Assembly: GCA_902805845.1 (NCBI GenBank)
Contig: CADCUI010000037.1
Span: 1 to 36,847, forward strand
Length of the DNA: 36,847 nt
Direction of reading: 5' to 3'
Source of the DNA: an uncultured Nocardioidaceae bacterium
GTDB taxonomy: Bacteria > Actinomycetota > Actinomycetes > Propionibacteriales > Nocardioidaceae
Positions 1-7,441 of this stretch are shown one piece after another; position 1 is the first letter of the stretch, and every line of letters starts with the position of its first letter. The translations under genes and the position numbers were made by a program. A model generated the notes under the pieces. It saw only the letters and a program-made list of their open reading frames with translations, was not told where the DNA came from and made no database searches.

Positions 1-1
1 C

Positions 2-388
2 TATCTCGGCGCGTTCTACGTCGCCGTCTACGCCGCCCTCGGACATCCGCCGCTGTGGGGCTCGAACATGGCGATCCGGAGGACCACCTGGCACGACGTG
101 CGTGACCACGTCCACCGGGCCGACCCCGAGCTGCACGACGACATCGACCTCGCGTTCGCCCTCGGCCCGTCCCGGGCCATCAGGTACGACCGGGCCCTGA
201 GGGTGGGGGTGTCTGCACGGTGCCTCCACGGGCGGACGCAGCTGCGACGTCGGCTCGCCAGAGCCTTCCGGACGCTCCGGGTCAACTGGGCCGGACAGCC
301 GCCGTGGCAGCGGTGGGCCGCCCGTCGTCCCACCATCGGTCGAACGAGTCGAGCAGGGCGTCGACCGGGGCGTCGGCGTCCACGGTGA
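2..388 (+). CDS. Family 2 glycosyltransferase, C-terminal end (5' truncated by window)
   Basis: The frame is open from base 2 to TGA at 386-388, giving 128 residues of the C-terminal part. The segment LWGSNMAIRRTTW followed by PELHDDIDLAFAL resembles the acceptor-site region and the acidic ED-type motif of GT2 enzymes that transfer sugars from nucleotide donors to lipid or polysaccharide acceptors at the membrane. The last roughly 20 residues are Arg-rich and read antisense through the end of the gluconokinase gene, so the natural C-terminus was probably nearer residue 105. The substrate cannot be told from this fragment. Family assignment is moderately sure. Confidence 0.6.
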   Translation, partial: YLGAFYVAVYAALGHPPLWGSNMAIRRTTWHDVRDHVHRADPELHDDIDLAFALGPSRAIRYDRALRVGVSARCLHGRTQLRRRLARAFRTLRVNWAGQPPWQRWAARRPTIGRTSRAGRRPGRRRPR

Positions 389-851
389 GCCCCGACTCGT
401 CCGGCTCCAGGGGCTCCAGCGCCGCCAGCTGGGACTCGAGCAGCGAGGCGGGCATGAAGTGCCCCTGGCGCTCGGCCATCCGCTGCTTCAGGACCTCACC
501 GTCCACCGCGAGATGCAGGAACACGGCCTCGGGAGCGGCGGACCTGAGCGTGTCGCGGTAGCGGCGTGCCAGGGCGGAGCACGTCACCACCGCGCCGTCG
601 TCCGTGCGCTCGGCCAGCCACCGACCGATGGCCTGCAACCACGGTTCGCGGTCCTCGTCGTCGAGCGCATCGCCGGCGGCCATCTTGTCGATGTTGCGCT
701 GCGGGTGGAAGTCGTCGGCCTCGCCGTACTCGACCTCGAGCCGCGCCGCCAGCGGCACGCCCACCGTGGTCTTGCCCGAGCCGCTGACGCCCATGACGAC
801 GACGAGCGGACGGCCCGCGCCTTCAGTCCGGTCTGACGGTGCTGTGGTCAC
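282..851 (-). CDS. gntK: Gluconokinase
   Basis: This is a 189-residue cytoplasmic kinase that phosphorylates D-gluconate to 6-phosphogluconate with ATP, feeding the pentose phosphate or Entner-Doudoroff routes. The Walker A motif GVSGSGKTT lies at residues 21-29, followed by the family signatures GEADDFHP, NIDKMAAG, VVTCSALARRYRD and RQGHFMPASLLESQ. Length matches the GntK family (about 165-180 aa). I chose the GTG at 851 because AAAGGA lies six bases upstream; an in-frame ATG at 896 would add 15 non-conserved residues. The 3' end overlaps the convergent glycosyltransferase gene by 107 bases. No gluconate permease or dehydrogenase is next to it. Confidence 0.9.
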   Translation of the reverse strand: MTTAPSDRTEGAGRPLVVVMGVSGSGKTTVGVPLAARLEVEYGEADDFHPQRNIDKMAAGDALDDEDREPWLQAIGRWLAERTDDGAVVTCSALARRYRDTLRSAAPEAVFLHLAVDGEVLKQRMAERQGHFMPASLLESQLAALEPLEPDESGLTVDADAPVDALLDSFDRWWDDGRPTAATAAVRPS

Positions 852-1060
852 ATCGGGTCCTTTGCGGCTGGTCGGGGCAGGTGCTGGCTCGACCATGCCA
901 CCTCGGGACCATCTGGTGGGACTCCCACGTGGTCAAGGCCGGCTGGTAGTCGTGGACGGGGCCGGACGCCGCCCGCGGCGGCGAGGGTACGGCGGCCAGC
1001 GCGTGGGTAGGGGATCACGGAGCCGGCAACCCGGCCGGCCAGGAGTTACGGAGGAGAGTC

Positions 1061-1489
1061 ATGGCTACCGCTCGGGACATCATGACCAGCGACGCCACCT
1101 GCGCGTCGGTTGACGACACCCTGCAGACCGCGGCTCAGAAGATGCGGGACCTCGACGTCGGCGCGCTGCCGATCTGCGGCGAGGACAACCGCCTGGCGGG
1201 CATGATCACCGACCGCGACATCGTCGTGAAGTGCATCGCCGAGGGCGGCGACGCGTCCTCGATGAAGGTGGCCGAGCTCGCCGAGGGCAAGCCTGTCACG
1301 ATCGGCGCCGACGACCCGGTCGAGGAGATCCTGCGGACGATGACGCAGTACGGCGTGCGCCGGCTGCCGGTCATCGACGGGCACGACCTCATCGGCATCG
1401 TGTCGCAGGCCGACGTCGCCAAGAACCTGCCGGAGCAGCGCATCGGCGACCTGGTGGAGGCGATCTCCTCAGCGCCCGCCAACAACTGA
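1061..1489 (+). CDS. CBS-domain pair protein (Hrp1-like)
   Basis: A 142-residue soluble protein made of two CBS motifs and nothing else. The first covers about residues 5-62 (ARDIMTSDATCASVDDTL ... LPICGEDNRLAGMITDRDIV) and the second about 70-128 (GADDPVEEILRTMTQYGVRRLPVIDGHDLIGIVSQADVA). It closely resembles the hypoxic response protein 1 type of mycobacteria in length and motif spacing. CBS pairs bind adenosyl ligands and act as energy or redox sensors, but the ligand here is unknown. ATG at 1061 is preceded by GGAGGAGA. The 164 bases upstream hold no other gene or clear operator. Probably transcribed alone. Confidence 0.88.
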   Translation: MATARDIMTSDATCASVDDTLQTAAQKMRDLDVGALPICGEDNRLAGMITDRDIVVKCIAEGGDASSMKVAELAEGKPVTIGADDPVEEILRTMTQYGVRRLPVIDGHDLIGIVSQADVAKNLPEQRIGDLVEAISSAPANN

Positions 1490-1569
1490 GCCTGCGCACG
1501 GCGGACGACGACACGCGGACCCGGCGCATGGATGCGCCGAGCCCCGTTCCCGTCGAGGGCGGGGGGCCG

Positions 1570-2064
1570 ATGCCCGCTGTCGTGGTCCTGGTCGGCACAT
1601 CGGGCAGCGGGAAGACGACGTACCGGCGTCGGCTCCTGGGTGCGGGACTGGCACCTGACCTGGTCGTCAGCATGGACGATCTGCGGCGGGAGGCGCGGGC
1701 CCGGGACGCCTCGCGCGGTCTCCGGCCACGCCACCTGCAGGGCTACTCCGCGTACGCCGCCCGCACCGCCGGCCGCCGGTGCGAGGTCCTGGCGGCGTTC
1801 GGGGTCGGCTACGTCGCCGACGCCACCCATCTCGTGCGCCGCGAGCGCCGCAGGCATATCGCGGTCGCGGAAGACACCGAGCTTCCCGCGGTGGCGGTTC
1901 TGACGCGGGTGCTGGCTCCTGCGGAGCTGGTCAGTCGCAACGCGGGGCGCGATCTCGACGAGCAGGTGCCGGAGGAGGCGCTCCTGCGACAGCAGCACCG
2001 TCGGTCGTTGCTGTCGGCCGGGATGCTCCGCGACGAGGGGTTCGTCGAGGTGCTCGAGCTGTGA
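1570..2064 (+). CDS. P-loop kinase, AAA_33 / polynucleotide-kinase-like
   Basis: A 164-residue protein with Walker A GTSGSGKTTYRRR near the N-terminus, then VVSMDDLRREA and YVADATHLVRRERRR. This order (P-loop, D-D-x-R, DAT-N/H-x3-R-x-R) is that of the AAA_33 family of small kinases related to the 5' polynucleotide kinase domain. The substrate could be a nucleic acid 5' end or a small molecule; nothing adjacent decides it. ATG at 1570 sits behind a GAGGGCGGGG stretch; an ATG at 1528 in the same frame would add 14 residues and has no good ribosome site. It follows the CBS gene by 80 bases and may share its transcript. Confidence 0.7.
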   Translation: MPAVVVLVGTSGSGKTTYRRRLLGAGLAPDLVVSMDDLRREARARDASRGLRPRHLQGYSAYAARTAGRRCEVLAAFGVGYVADATHLVRRERRRHIAVAEDTELPAVAVLTRVLAPAELVSRNAGRDLDEQVPEEALLRQQHRRSLLSAGMLRDEGFVEVLEL

Positions 2065-2138
2065 GGCAAGCGTCGGGACGTGCTACCTCGGCGCGGTGAC
2101 GCTGCCATGGAGCGGGGTGGTCGCCGTGCCCACCTGCG

Positions 2139-3176
2139 TCAGGATCGACTGCCCCGGGCCGGGAGCTCGGTCGGCCGGTGCTCGGCGACCCATCGGTCGA
2201 TCCGCTCCCACCAGGTGAAGAGCCAGTCGATGCGCTCCTCACGGCCGGCCGGGATCTCCTCGTGCGGCACGCGCCACCACCGCATGATGAGCTGCTTGTC
2301 CATCGGCAGCTCACGCCACACGTCGGCAACCGTGAGCAGGTGGTCGAGCCCCGTGTGGGCGACGAGGACGACGTCGGTGTCGGGCGCGGCATCGAGGGCG
2401 GCCAGGAGGCCGCCCGGCCGCGGAGCGAGGACGTGCTGCATGTTCTCGGCACGGCGGGCCATCCCCTCGAGCCCGAGTCGCCGCAGCTTCTCGATGGCCC
2501 GCCGGCGGCGCTCGGGGGTGAAGTTGCCGCCCTCGGGGAAGATCACGAAGGCGTCGTTCTCGTCGAGGTTCCGCGCCAGCTCGGCCACCCGTGCTTCCAG
2601 GCTCTCCCCGCGCTGCTCCCGGCCGGCCACGAACCGGCTCGGGACGCGGTTCAGCAGCACGTTGATCGCCGGGTCCCACGCGAGGGTGTCCTTGAGCACG
2701 ACCCGGGGCTCGCGGCGGTACCAGTGCAGGAGCGCGTACATCAGCGTGAAGGAGTCCCCCGGGCCGGCGTGCCGGCAGCAGACCAGCAGCGGCTCCCCGG
2801 GGAAGGCGTCGGGCGACGGGCCCACGGTGGTGATGCGCAGCCGCAGCACCCGCCGAGCCTCGCGGAAGAAGATGACGAGGTAGGCGCGGGCGATGTCGTA
2901 GTGGATCCGCTCGAAGAACGGCCGGCGGATGAGCAGCCCGAAGCCCGAGGCGATCCAGAGGCCGAAGAGCTCCAGCAGGATGAGGCTCTCCAGCACCATG
3001 TGCAGGATTACGATCCACAGCAGCCGCAGCGGCCGCAGCCTGCCCTCCACCAGCGGCGACAGCGCCGCGGCGGCCAGCAGCCACAGCGGCAGCGTGACGA
3101 GCGCCCCGACGGTCACCAGGATCATCGCGGGGGCGACCACGGCGCGGCGTACCAGCCAGATCACCGGCGGCCACAT
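2139..3176 (-). CDS. 1-acyl-glycerol-3-phosphate acyltransferase-like protein (PlsC family)
   Basis: A 345-residue membrane-associated acyltransferase. The N-terminal 85 residues contain two to three hydrophobic segments (about 12-40 and 50-83). The catalytic HX4D motif is H136-x4-D141 (CCRHAGPGDS), and the second signature is FPEGGNFTPERRRR at 213-226. PlsC enzymes move an acyl chain from acyl-CoA or acyl-ACP to lysophosphatidate; the long C-terminal part and Gly-rich HX4D region suggest a divergent branch whose acceptor may differ. Its ATG overlaps the TGA of the patatin-like gene by one base, so the two are translationally coupled, which pairs an acyl hydrolase with an acyltransferase. Confidence 0.82.
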   Translation of the reverse strand: MWPPVIWLVRRAVVAPAMILVTVGALVTLPLWLLAAAALSPLVEGRLRPLRLLWIVILHMVLESLILLELFGLWIASGFGLLIRRPFFERIHYDIARAYLVIFFREARRVLRLRITTVGPSPDAFPGEPLLVCCRHAGPGDSFTLMYALLHWYRREPRVVLKDTLAWDPAINVLLNRVPSRFVAGREQRGESLEARVAELARNLDENDAFVIFPEGGNFTPERRRRAIEKLRRLGLEGMARRAENMQHVLAPRPGGLLAALDAAPDTDVVLVAHTGLDHLLTVADVWRELPMDKQLIMRWWRVPHEEIPAGREERIDWLFTWWERIDRWVAEHRPTELPARGSRS

Positions 3177-4012
3177 CAGAGGTGCTCCGCGAGGTAGTCG
3201 CGGGCGGCGGCGTACGCCGTGTCGATGCGGTCGTGCACCTTGGCGAAGCTGCGGTAGGCCAGCAGCGAGTCGTCCTTGGCCGAGCCGCCCCCGGTCGGGA
3301 GCACGTGGGCGACGACGCCGTCGGGGAGATTCGCCATCTCGAAGTGGAACCGGTGCCGGCGTGCGATCTCAAAGGACACGCGCGCCACCTCCCACGGTCG
3401 CCGGGGCGGCCGGAGCGGCCGCTCGATCCGGCCGACCTGGAGGACGAAGACCCGCTCGGCGCCGCAGGCGACGGCACGCCCCACGGGGACGGAGTTCACG
3501 ATGCCGCCGTCGAGGTAGTGCTCACCGTCCACGACCGCCGGCTCGAGCAGCCCTGGCACCGCCGCCGACGCGACGACCGCGTCGACCACCCGCCCGGTGG
3601 TGAACCAGTGCTCGGCCGCCCGCTCGATGCTGGCCGCGCAGCACTGGAACGGCACGACCAGGTCCTCGAAGGTCCGGTCACCGAGCTCATGACGCAGCCG
3701 CCTCCGCAGGCCGGCGCTGTCGTGGACGTGGGTGCCGGTGCGGACGGCACGGGAGACCTGCCGGACGGGGCCGTCGGCGTACACCTCCTTGCCGGCCGCG
3801 ACGCCGGCCCACAGCTCCTCCAGCCGCGTGACCACCTCGGGGCCCGGACCGTGCGCCGCGACGAGAGCCGCGTTGAGCGCCCCCACCGAGGTGCCGAGCA
3901 GCAGGTCCGGGTGCACGCCGACCTCGAACAGGGCGCGCAGCATCCCCACCTCCGCGGCACCGAGCACGCCACCACCGCCGAGGACGAAGGCAGTCGGTCC
4001 ACTCACGGACAC
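3176..4012 (-). CDS. Patatin-like phospholipase
   Basis: A 278-residue cytoplasmic patatin-fold acyl hydrolase. The oxyanion loop is LGGGGVLGAA (about 11-20), the nucleophile is S42 in GTSVG, and the partner Asp is D168 in DGG, so the Ser-Asp dyad is intact. Expected reaction is hydrolysis of an acyl ester from a phospholipid or neutral lipid. I chose GTG at 4012 because CAGGG lies six bases upstream; an in-frame ATG at 4033 lies inside a strong inverted repeat and lacks a ribosome site. It is followed with one-base overlap by the PlsC-type gene, so the pair may remodel membrane acyl chains (inference). Confidence 0.85.
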   Translation of the reverse strand: MSVSGPTAFVLGGGGVLGAAEVGMLRALFEVGVHPDLLLGTSVGALNAALVAAHGPGPEVVTRLEELWAGVAAGKEVYADGPVRQVSRAVRTGTHVHDSAGLRRRLRHELGDRTFEDLVVPFQCCAASIERAAEHWFTTGRVVDAVVASAAVPGLLEPAVVDGEHYLDGGIVNSVPVGRAVACGAERVFVLQVGRIERPLRPPRRPWEVARVSFEIARRHRFHFEMANLPDGVVAHVLPTGGGSAKDDSLLAYRSFAKVHDRIDTAYAAARDYLAEHL

Positions 4013-4030
4013 ATCGTGCCCTGCGAGGCT

Positions 4031-4086
4031 CATGTGGTGCAGATCTGCTGTCCCTGGGCCTGTGAAGAGCAGTTCTGCACCACATG
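4031..4086. repeat. Long inverted repeat between oxidoreductase and patatin genes
   Basis: Bases 4031-4049 and 4068-4086 form 19-base arms that pair with a single T-T mismatch. The outer part is 13 perfect pairs (CATGTGGTGCAGA with TCTGCACCACATG), the inner part 5 (CTGCT with AGCAG), and the loop is 18 bases. On the minus strand it lies downstream of the FMN oxidoreductase stop (4120) and just upstream of the patatin start (4012). No T-run follows. It could be a factor-independent terminator or attenuator, an RNA-processing stem, or a dimeric regulator site. Confidence 0.8.
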
Positions 4087-4119
4087 ACGCCGAACCCACG
4101 GCGTCCCTCGGATCCTTCT

Positions 4120-4875
4120 TCAGGCGCGGTGCTCGGGGTTGGGGTTGTCGGGCTGGGACAGGTCCCAGTTGAATGTCACGTTGCCGTAGGCGGGGATCCC
4201 GCCGGCATCCTTGAGGCGCCGCGCGGTGTGCAGCATGTTCCACGCCGCGAAGACCGCGTTGCGAGTCGTCCAGTGGTTCCGTGCACCGCGGTTGCCGTCG
4301 AGGTACGACGGGCCGGGGCCGGCCTCGCCGGTCCAGTATGAGTCGGCCTGCGGCGGGATCGTGAAGCCGATGTGGGACAGGGCGTAGAGCATCTGCGCCG
4401 CGCAGTGCTTGCCGCCGTCCTCGTTGCCGGTCACGAGCGCGCCGCCGACCTTGCCGTAGTAGGACCACTGGCCCGCCGGGTTGAGCTCCGAGGACCAGCC
4501 GTAGAGCCGCTCGATCGCCAGCCGGGTCATGGACGACTGGTCCCCCAGCCAGACCGGGCTCGCCAGCACGAGGATGTCCGCGGGCTCGATGAGCCGGTGG
4601 TAGAGATCGGGCCAGTCGTCGACCTCCCAGCCGTGCTCGCGCATGTCCGGGTAGACGCCCGGCGGGACGGTGTGGTCGACCAGCCGGAGCACGTCGACCT
4701 GAGCGCCGACCCCGGACAGGATGTGGGTGGCGATCGAGATCAGCCCTTCGGTGTGGCTGGGCTCGGGGCTGCGCTTCAGCGTGCCGTTCAGGATCACCGT
4801 CCGCAGGTCGCGGTAGTCGGTCTGGTTGTTGACGATCTCGCTGTCGAGGAACTCCTCGACGTTCTGGGGCAGCAT
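4120..4875 (-). CDS. Flavodoxin-family NAD(P)H-dependent FMN oxidoreductase
   Basis: A 251-residue protein with the flavodoxin-like FMN-reductase fold. VILNGTLKRSPEPSHTEGL (about 41-59) is the phosphate-binding loop region for FMN, ILVLASPVWLGDQSSMTRL is the typical second FMN loop, and GKVGGALVTGNEDGG the third. It probably reduces FMN or a small electrophile with NAD(P)H in the cytoplasm; the substrate is unknown. ATG at 4875 has GGAAGGAGA nearby; a longer reading to 4917 is less likely. It lies 47 bases downstream of the aldo/keto reductase gene on the same strand, so the two may form a redox operon. Confidence 0.82.
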   Translation of the reverse strand: MLPQNVEEFLDSEIVNNQTDYRDLRTVILNGTLKRSPEPSHTEGLISIATHILSGVGAQVDVLRLVDHTVPPGVYPDMREHGWEVDDWPDLYHRLIEPADILVLASPVWLGDQSSMTRLAIERLYGWSSELNPAGQWSYYGKVGGALVTGNEDGGKHCAAQMLYALSHIGFTIPPQADSYWTGEAGPGPSYLDGNRGARNHWTTRNAVFAAWNMLHTARRLKDAGGIPAYGNVTFNWDLSQPDNPNPEHRA

Positions 4876-4922
4876 CGTTGTCTCCTTCCGCGCCGGTTGC
4901 CCGGCGCTCGACGGCACGGGGG

Positions 4923-5891
4923 TCAGGCGTGCCCCGCGATCGCATGCGGCTGGTACGACGACTCAAGCGTCTCGACGTCCTCCGCCGAGAGCTCGACGTC
5001 GACGGCCGCGACGGCGTCCTCCAGGTGCTCGAGCCGGCTGACCCCGACGATGGGTGAGGTCACGGCCTCCTTGGACAGCAGCCAGGCGAGCGCCACCTGC
5101 GCCCGCGGGCGGTCGAGCCGGTGACCGACCGTGGCGACCGACTCGACGATCCGCTGGTCCTCGTCGCGGTAGAGCGTGCGGCCGAACTCGTCGGTCTCCG
5201 ACCGCGCCGTCGAGACGTCCCAGTCGCGCGTCAGCCGGCCGCGGGCCAGCGGGCTCCACGGGAGCACACCCACCCCCTGATCGAGGCAGAACGGCAGCAT
5301 CTCGCGCTCCTCCTCGCGGTAGAGGAGGTTGTAGTGGTCCTGCATCGACACGAACCTGGTCCAGCCACCGAGGTCGGCGGTGTACTGCGCCTTCGCGAAC
5401 TGCCACGCATACATCGACGAGGCGCCGAGGTAGCGGACCTTGCCCGCCTTCACGACGTCGTGGAGCGCCTCCATCGTCTCCTCGATCGGGGTCGCGGGGT
5501 CCCAGCGGTGGATCTGGTAGAGGTCGACGTAGTCGGTCCCCAGCCGGCGAAGGCTGGCGTCCAGCTCCTGCATGATCGCCCGGCGGGACAGGCCGCCGCC
5601 GTTGGGGCCCGGCCGCATCCGGCCGTGCACCTTGGTCGCCACGACGACGTCCTCACGCTCGGCGAGCTCGCCCAGCAGCTTGCCGGTGATCTCCTCGCTC
5701 GTGCCGTCGGAGTAGACGTTCGCCGTGTCGAAGAAGGTGATCCCCGCCTCCAGCGCCGCGGTGAAGATCGGCCGGGCCGCGTCCTCGTCGAGGACCCACG
5801 GACGGCCCTGGCCGGGGTCGCCGAAGCTCATGCACCCGAGGCAGACGACCGAGACCTCGAGACCGGTGGCGCCCAGGCGCGTGTACTCCAT
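4923..5891 (-). CDS. Aldo/keto reductase
   Basis: A 322-residue (alpha/beta)8 NADPH-dependent oxidoreductase. The catalytic tetrad is visible: Asp and Tyr in FFDTANVYSDGTSE, Lys in VVVATKVHG and His in LYQIHRWDP. The C-terminal SPIVGVSRLEHLEDAVAA carries the residues that bind the 2'-phosphate and adenine of NADPH. Length is normal for the family. It resembles the YajO/AKR11-like group, which acts on aldehydes and ketones, and no specific substrate can be given. ATG at 5891 is preceded by GGAG about ten bases away. It is the first gene of a likely run with the FMN oxidoreductase and the patatin-like gene. Confidence 0.9.
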   Translation of the reverse strand: MEYTRLGATGLEVSVVCLGCMSFGDPGQGRPWVLDEDAARPIFTAALEAGITFFDTANVYSDGTSEEITGKLLGELAEREDVVVATKVHGRMRPGPNGGGLSRRAIMQELDASLRRLGTDYVDLYQIHRWDPATPIEETMEALHDVVKAGKVRYLGASSMYAWQFAKAQYTADLGGWTRFVSMQDHYNLLYREEEREMLPFCLDQGVGVLPWSPLARGRLTRDWDVSTARSETDEFGRTLYRDEDQRIVESVATVGHRLDRPRAQVALAWLLSKEAVTSPIVGVSRLEHLEDAVAAVDVELSAEDVETLESSYQPHAIAGHA

Positions 5892-5986
5892 CAGCGGTTG
5901 CCTCCGCTCCTCGCCGGCGCCGTCGTACGCCGTTCCGCCACTGTAGGTGCGCCGGGGTCCCGGGCAACGGGCGGTCGCCGTGGTCG

Positions 5987-5992
5987 TACTGT
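5987..5992 (+). promoter_or_regulatory. Possible -10 element for a leaderless start
   Basis: TACTGT fits the actinobacterial TANNNT -10 pattern and ends six bases before the ATG at 5999, while no ribosome-binding site is present. This is the arrangement seen in leaderless transcripts. No convincing -35 is visible. Confidence 0.35.
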
Positions 5993-5998
5993 CGACCC

Positions 5999-6502
5999 AT
6001 GGCGACCACCAGCGACCTCCTCCAGGACGCCTTTGGCCGGGTGCGCGACTCGGTGCACGCGACCCTGGAGGGCCTCGACGAGACGCAGCTGACGAGGGCT
6101 GTGGCACCGTCGGCCAACACCATCGCTTGGCTGACCTGGCACATCAGCCGGCTCATCGACGACCACCTCGCGGATGCCCAGGGCGTGGAGCAGCTGTGGA
6201 CCCGTGACGGCTGGCAGGACCGCTTCGCCCTGCCGTTCGACGCCGACGCGATCGGCTACGGGCAGTCGGTCGAGGAGGCGCAGGGCGTCAGGGCCGGCGC
6301 AGACCTGCTGGCCGACTACCACGACGCCGTGCAGGAGTTCGCCGTCGGCTACGTGCGGAGCCTGACCGACGACGACCTCGACCGCGTCGTCGACGAGCGG
6401 TGGGACCCGCCGGTCACCCTCGCCGTGCGGCTCGTGAGCGTCGTCAACGACTGCGCCCAGCACGTGGGACAGGCCGCGTTCGTCCGCGGGCTGCTCACCT
6501 GA
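5999..6502 (+). CDS. DinB-family (DUF664-like) metal-dependent protein
   Basis: A 167-residue predicted four-helix-bundle protein. Histidines at positions expected for the metal site are seen in TIAWLTWHISRLIDDH (about residues 40-55) and in VNDCAQHVGQA near the C-terminus. In Actinobacteria this superfamily includes mycothiol- or bacillithiol-dependent S-transferases and maleylpyruvate isomerase relatives; the thiol partner and substrate are not visible here. Transcribed divergently from the aldo/keto reductase with 107 bases between. The stop is 12 bases from the convergent sugar permease stop. Confidence 0.8.
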   Translation: MATTSDLLQDAFGRVRDSVHATLEGLDETQLTRAVAPSANTIAWLTWHISRLIDDHLADAQGVEQLWTRDGWQDRFALPFDADAIGYGQSVEEAQGVRAGADLLADYHDAVQEFAVGYVRSLTDDDLDRVVDERWDPPVTLAVRLVSVVNDCAQHVGQAAFVRGLLT

Positions 6503-6514
6503 GCAGCGGCCGCC

Positions 6515-7441
6515 TCAGCCCTTGCTGCCGGTGGTGGCGATGCCCTGGACGAAGTGCCGCTGACCGAGGAAGAACAGGATGATCATCGGGATGGTGGTGA
6601 TCACGCTGGCGGTCACGATGATCTCCCAGTGGAACTCGCCGGCGAACCCGAACCGGTCGACCAGCGACTTGAGCCCCCGCGGGACGGTGAAGGTGTCGGA
6701 GTCGCGCAGGTAGATCAGCGGCCGCATCAGGTCGGTCCACGCCGCCTGGAACTCGAACAGCGCCGTCACGATCAGCGCGGGCTTCGTCAACGGCAGCGCC
6801 ACCCGCCAGAAGATCTGCCAGTTGTTCGCCCCGTCGATCTTGGCCGCCTCGAAGAGGTCCCTGGGCAGCCCGAGGAAGAACTGCCGCAGCAGGAAGATGT
6901 AGAAGGCGCTGCCGAACAGGTTGCCGGCCCACAAGGGGGTGAGGTTCCCGACCTGTCCGAGGGCGTCCCAGATCAGGAAGACCGGGATCATCGTCACCGC
7001 ACCCGGCAGCATCATGGTGGCCAGGACCACCCCGAAGAGCGCGGTGCGACCGGGGAACCGGAAGTAGCTGAACCCCCACGCCACCATCGCGCTCGAGATC
7101 GTCACCGTCACGGTCGCCAGCACCGTGACGAGCAGGGTGTTGAAGAGCCACAGCGCCATCGGCGCCTCGCTCCACACCGAGATGTAGTTGTCGAAGGTGA
7201 ACGTCTCGGGGATCAGCTTGTTGTCGAAGACCTCGCCCTGCGGCTTGAAGGACGCGCTCAGCAGCCAGAGGAACGGGTAGATGAACGCCACCGTGATGAG
7301 GGCGAGCACGACGAAGAGCAGGACCCGGGCGCCCAAGCTCTTCACCCCGCGGCCGGTCGGCTCCGGAGTGGTGGCTGCCGCCGGGACGGCCACCGTGGTG
7401 TCCCCCTGGAGGCGCGGGGCCGGCGTGTCGACCGCGGTCAT
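6515..7441 (-). CDS. Carbohydrate ABC transporter permease, MalG-like
   Basis: A 308-residue inner-membrane permease of the CUT1 sugar family. There are about six hydrophobic segments, the first at about 39-60 after a Pro/Thr-rich cytoplasmic N-terminus. The coupling loop EAAKIDGANNWQIFWRVALPLTKPAL is the EAA motif that docks the ATPase. ATG at 7441 overlaps the TGA of the upstream permease (ATGA), so they are translationally coupled. It is the last gene of a three-gene importer operon that has no ATP-binding gene; a shared MsiK-type ATPase elsewhere would have to power it (known for actinobacterial CUT1 systems). Confidence 0.93.
   Translation of the reverse strand: MTAVDTPAPRLQGDTTVAVPAAATTPEPTGRGVKSLGARVLLFVVLALITVAFIYPFLWLLSASFKPQGEVFDNKLIPETFTFDNYISVWSEAPMALWLFNTLLVTVLATVTVTISSAMVAWGFSYFRFPGRTALFGVVLATMMLPGAVTMIPVFLIWDALGQVGNLTPLWAGNLFGSAFYIFLLRQFFLGLPRDLFEAAKIDGANNWQIFWRVALPLTKPALIVTALFEFQAAWTDLMRPLIYLRDSDTFTVPRGLKSLVDRFGFAGEFHWEIIVTASVITTIPMIILFFLGQRHFVQGIATTGSKG

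Noticed and set aside
1231-1569. N-terminal extension of the P-loop kinase frame into the CBS gene
   Set aside because: The added residues are the CBS gene in another frame and are Arg-rich nonsense; the ATG at 1570 has its own ribosome site.
4013-4966. Extension of the patatin frame upstream through the FMN oxidoreductase gene
   Set aside because: The extra codons are the oxidoreductase gene read in another frame; the patatin fold begins at about 3990.
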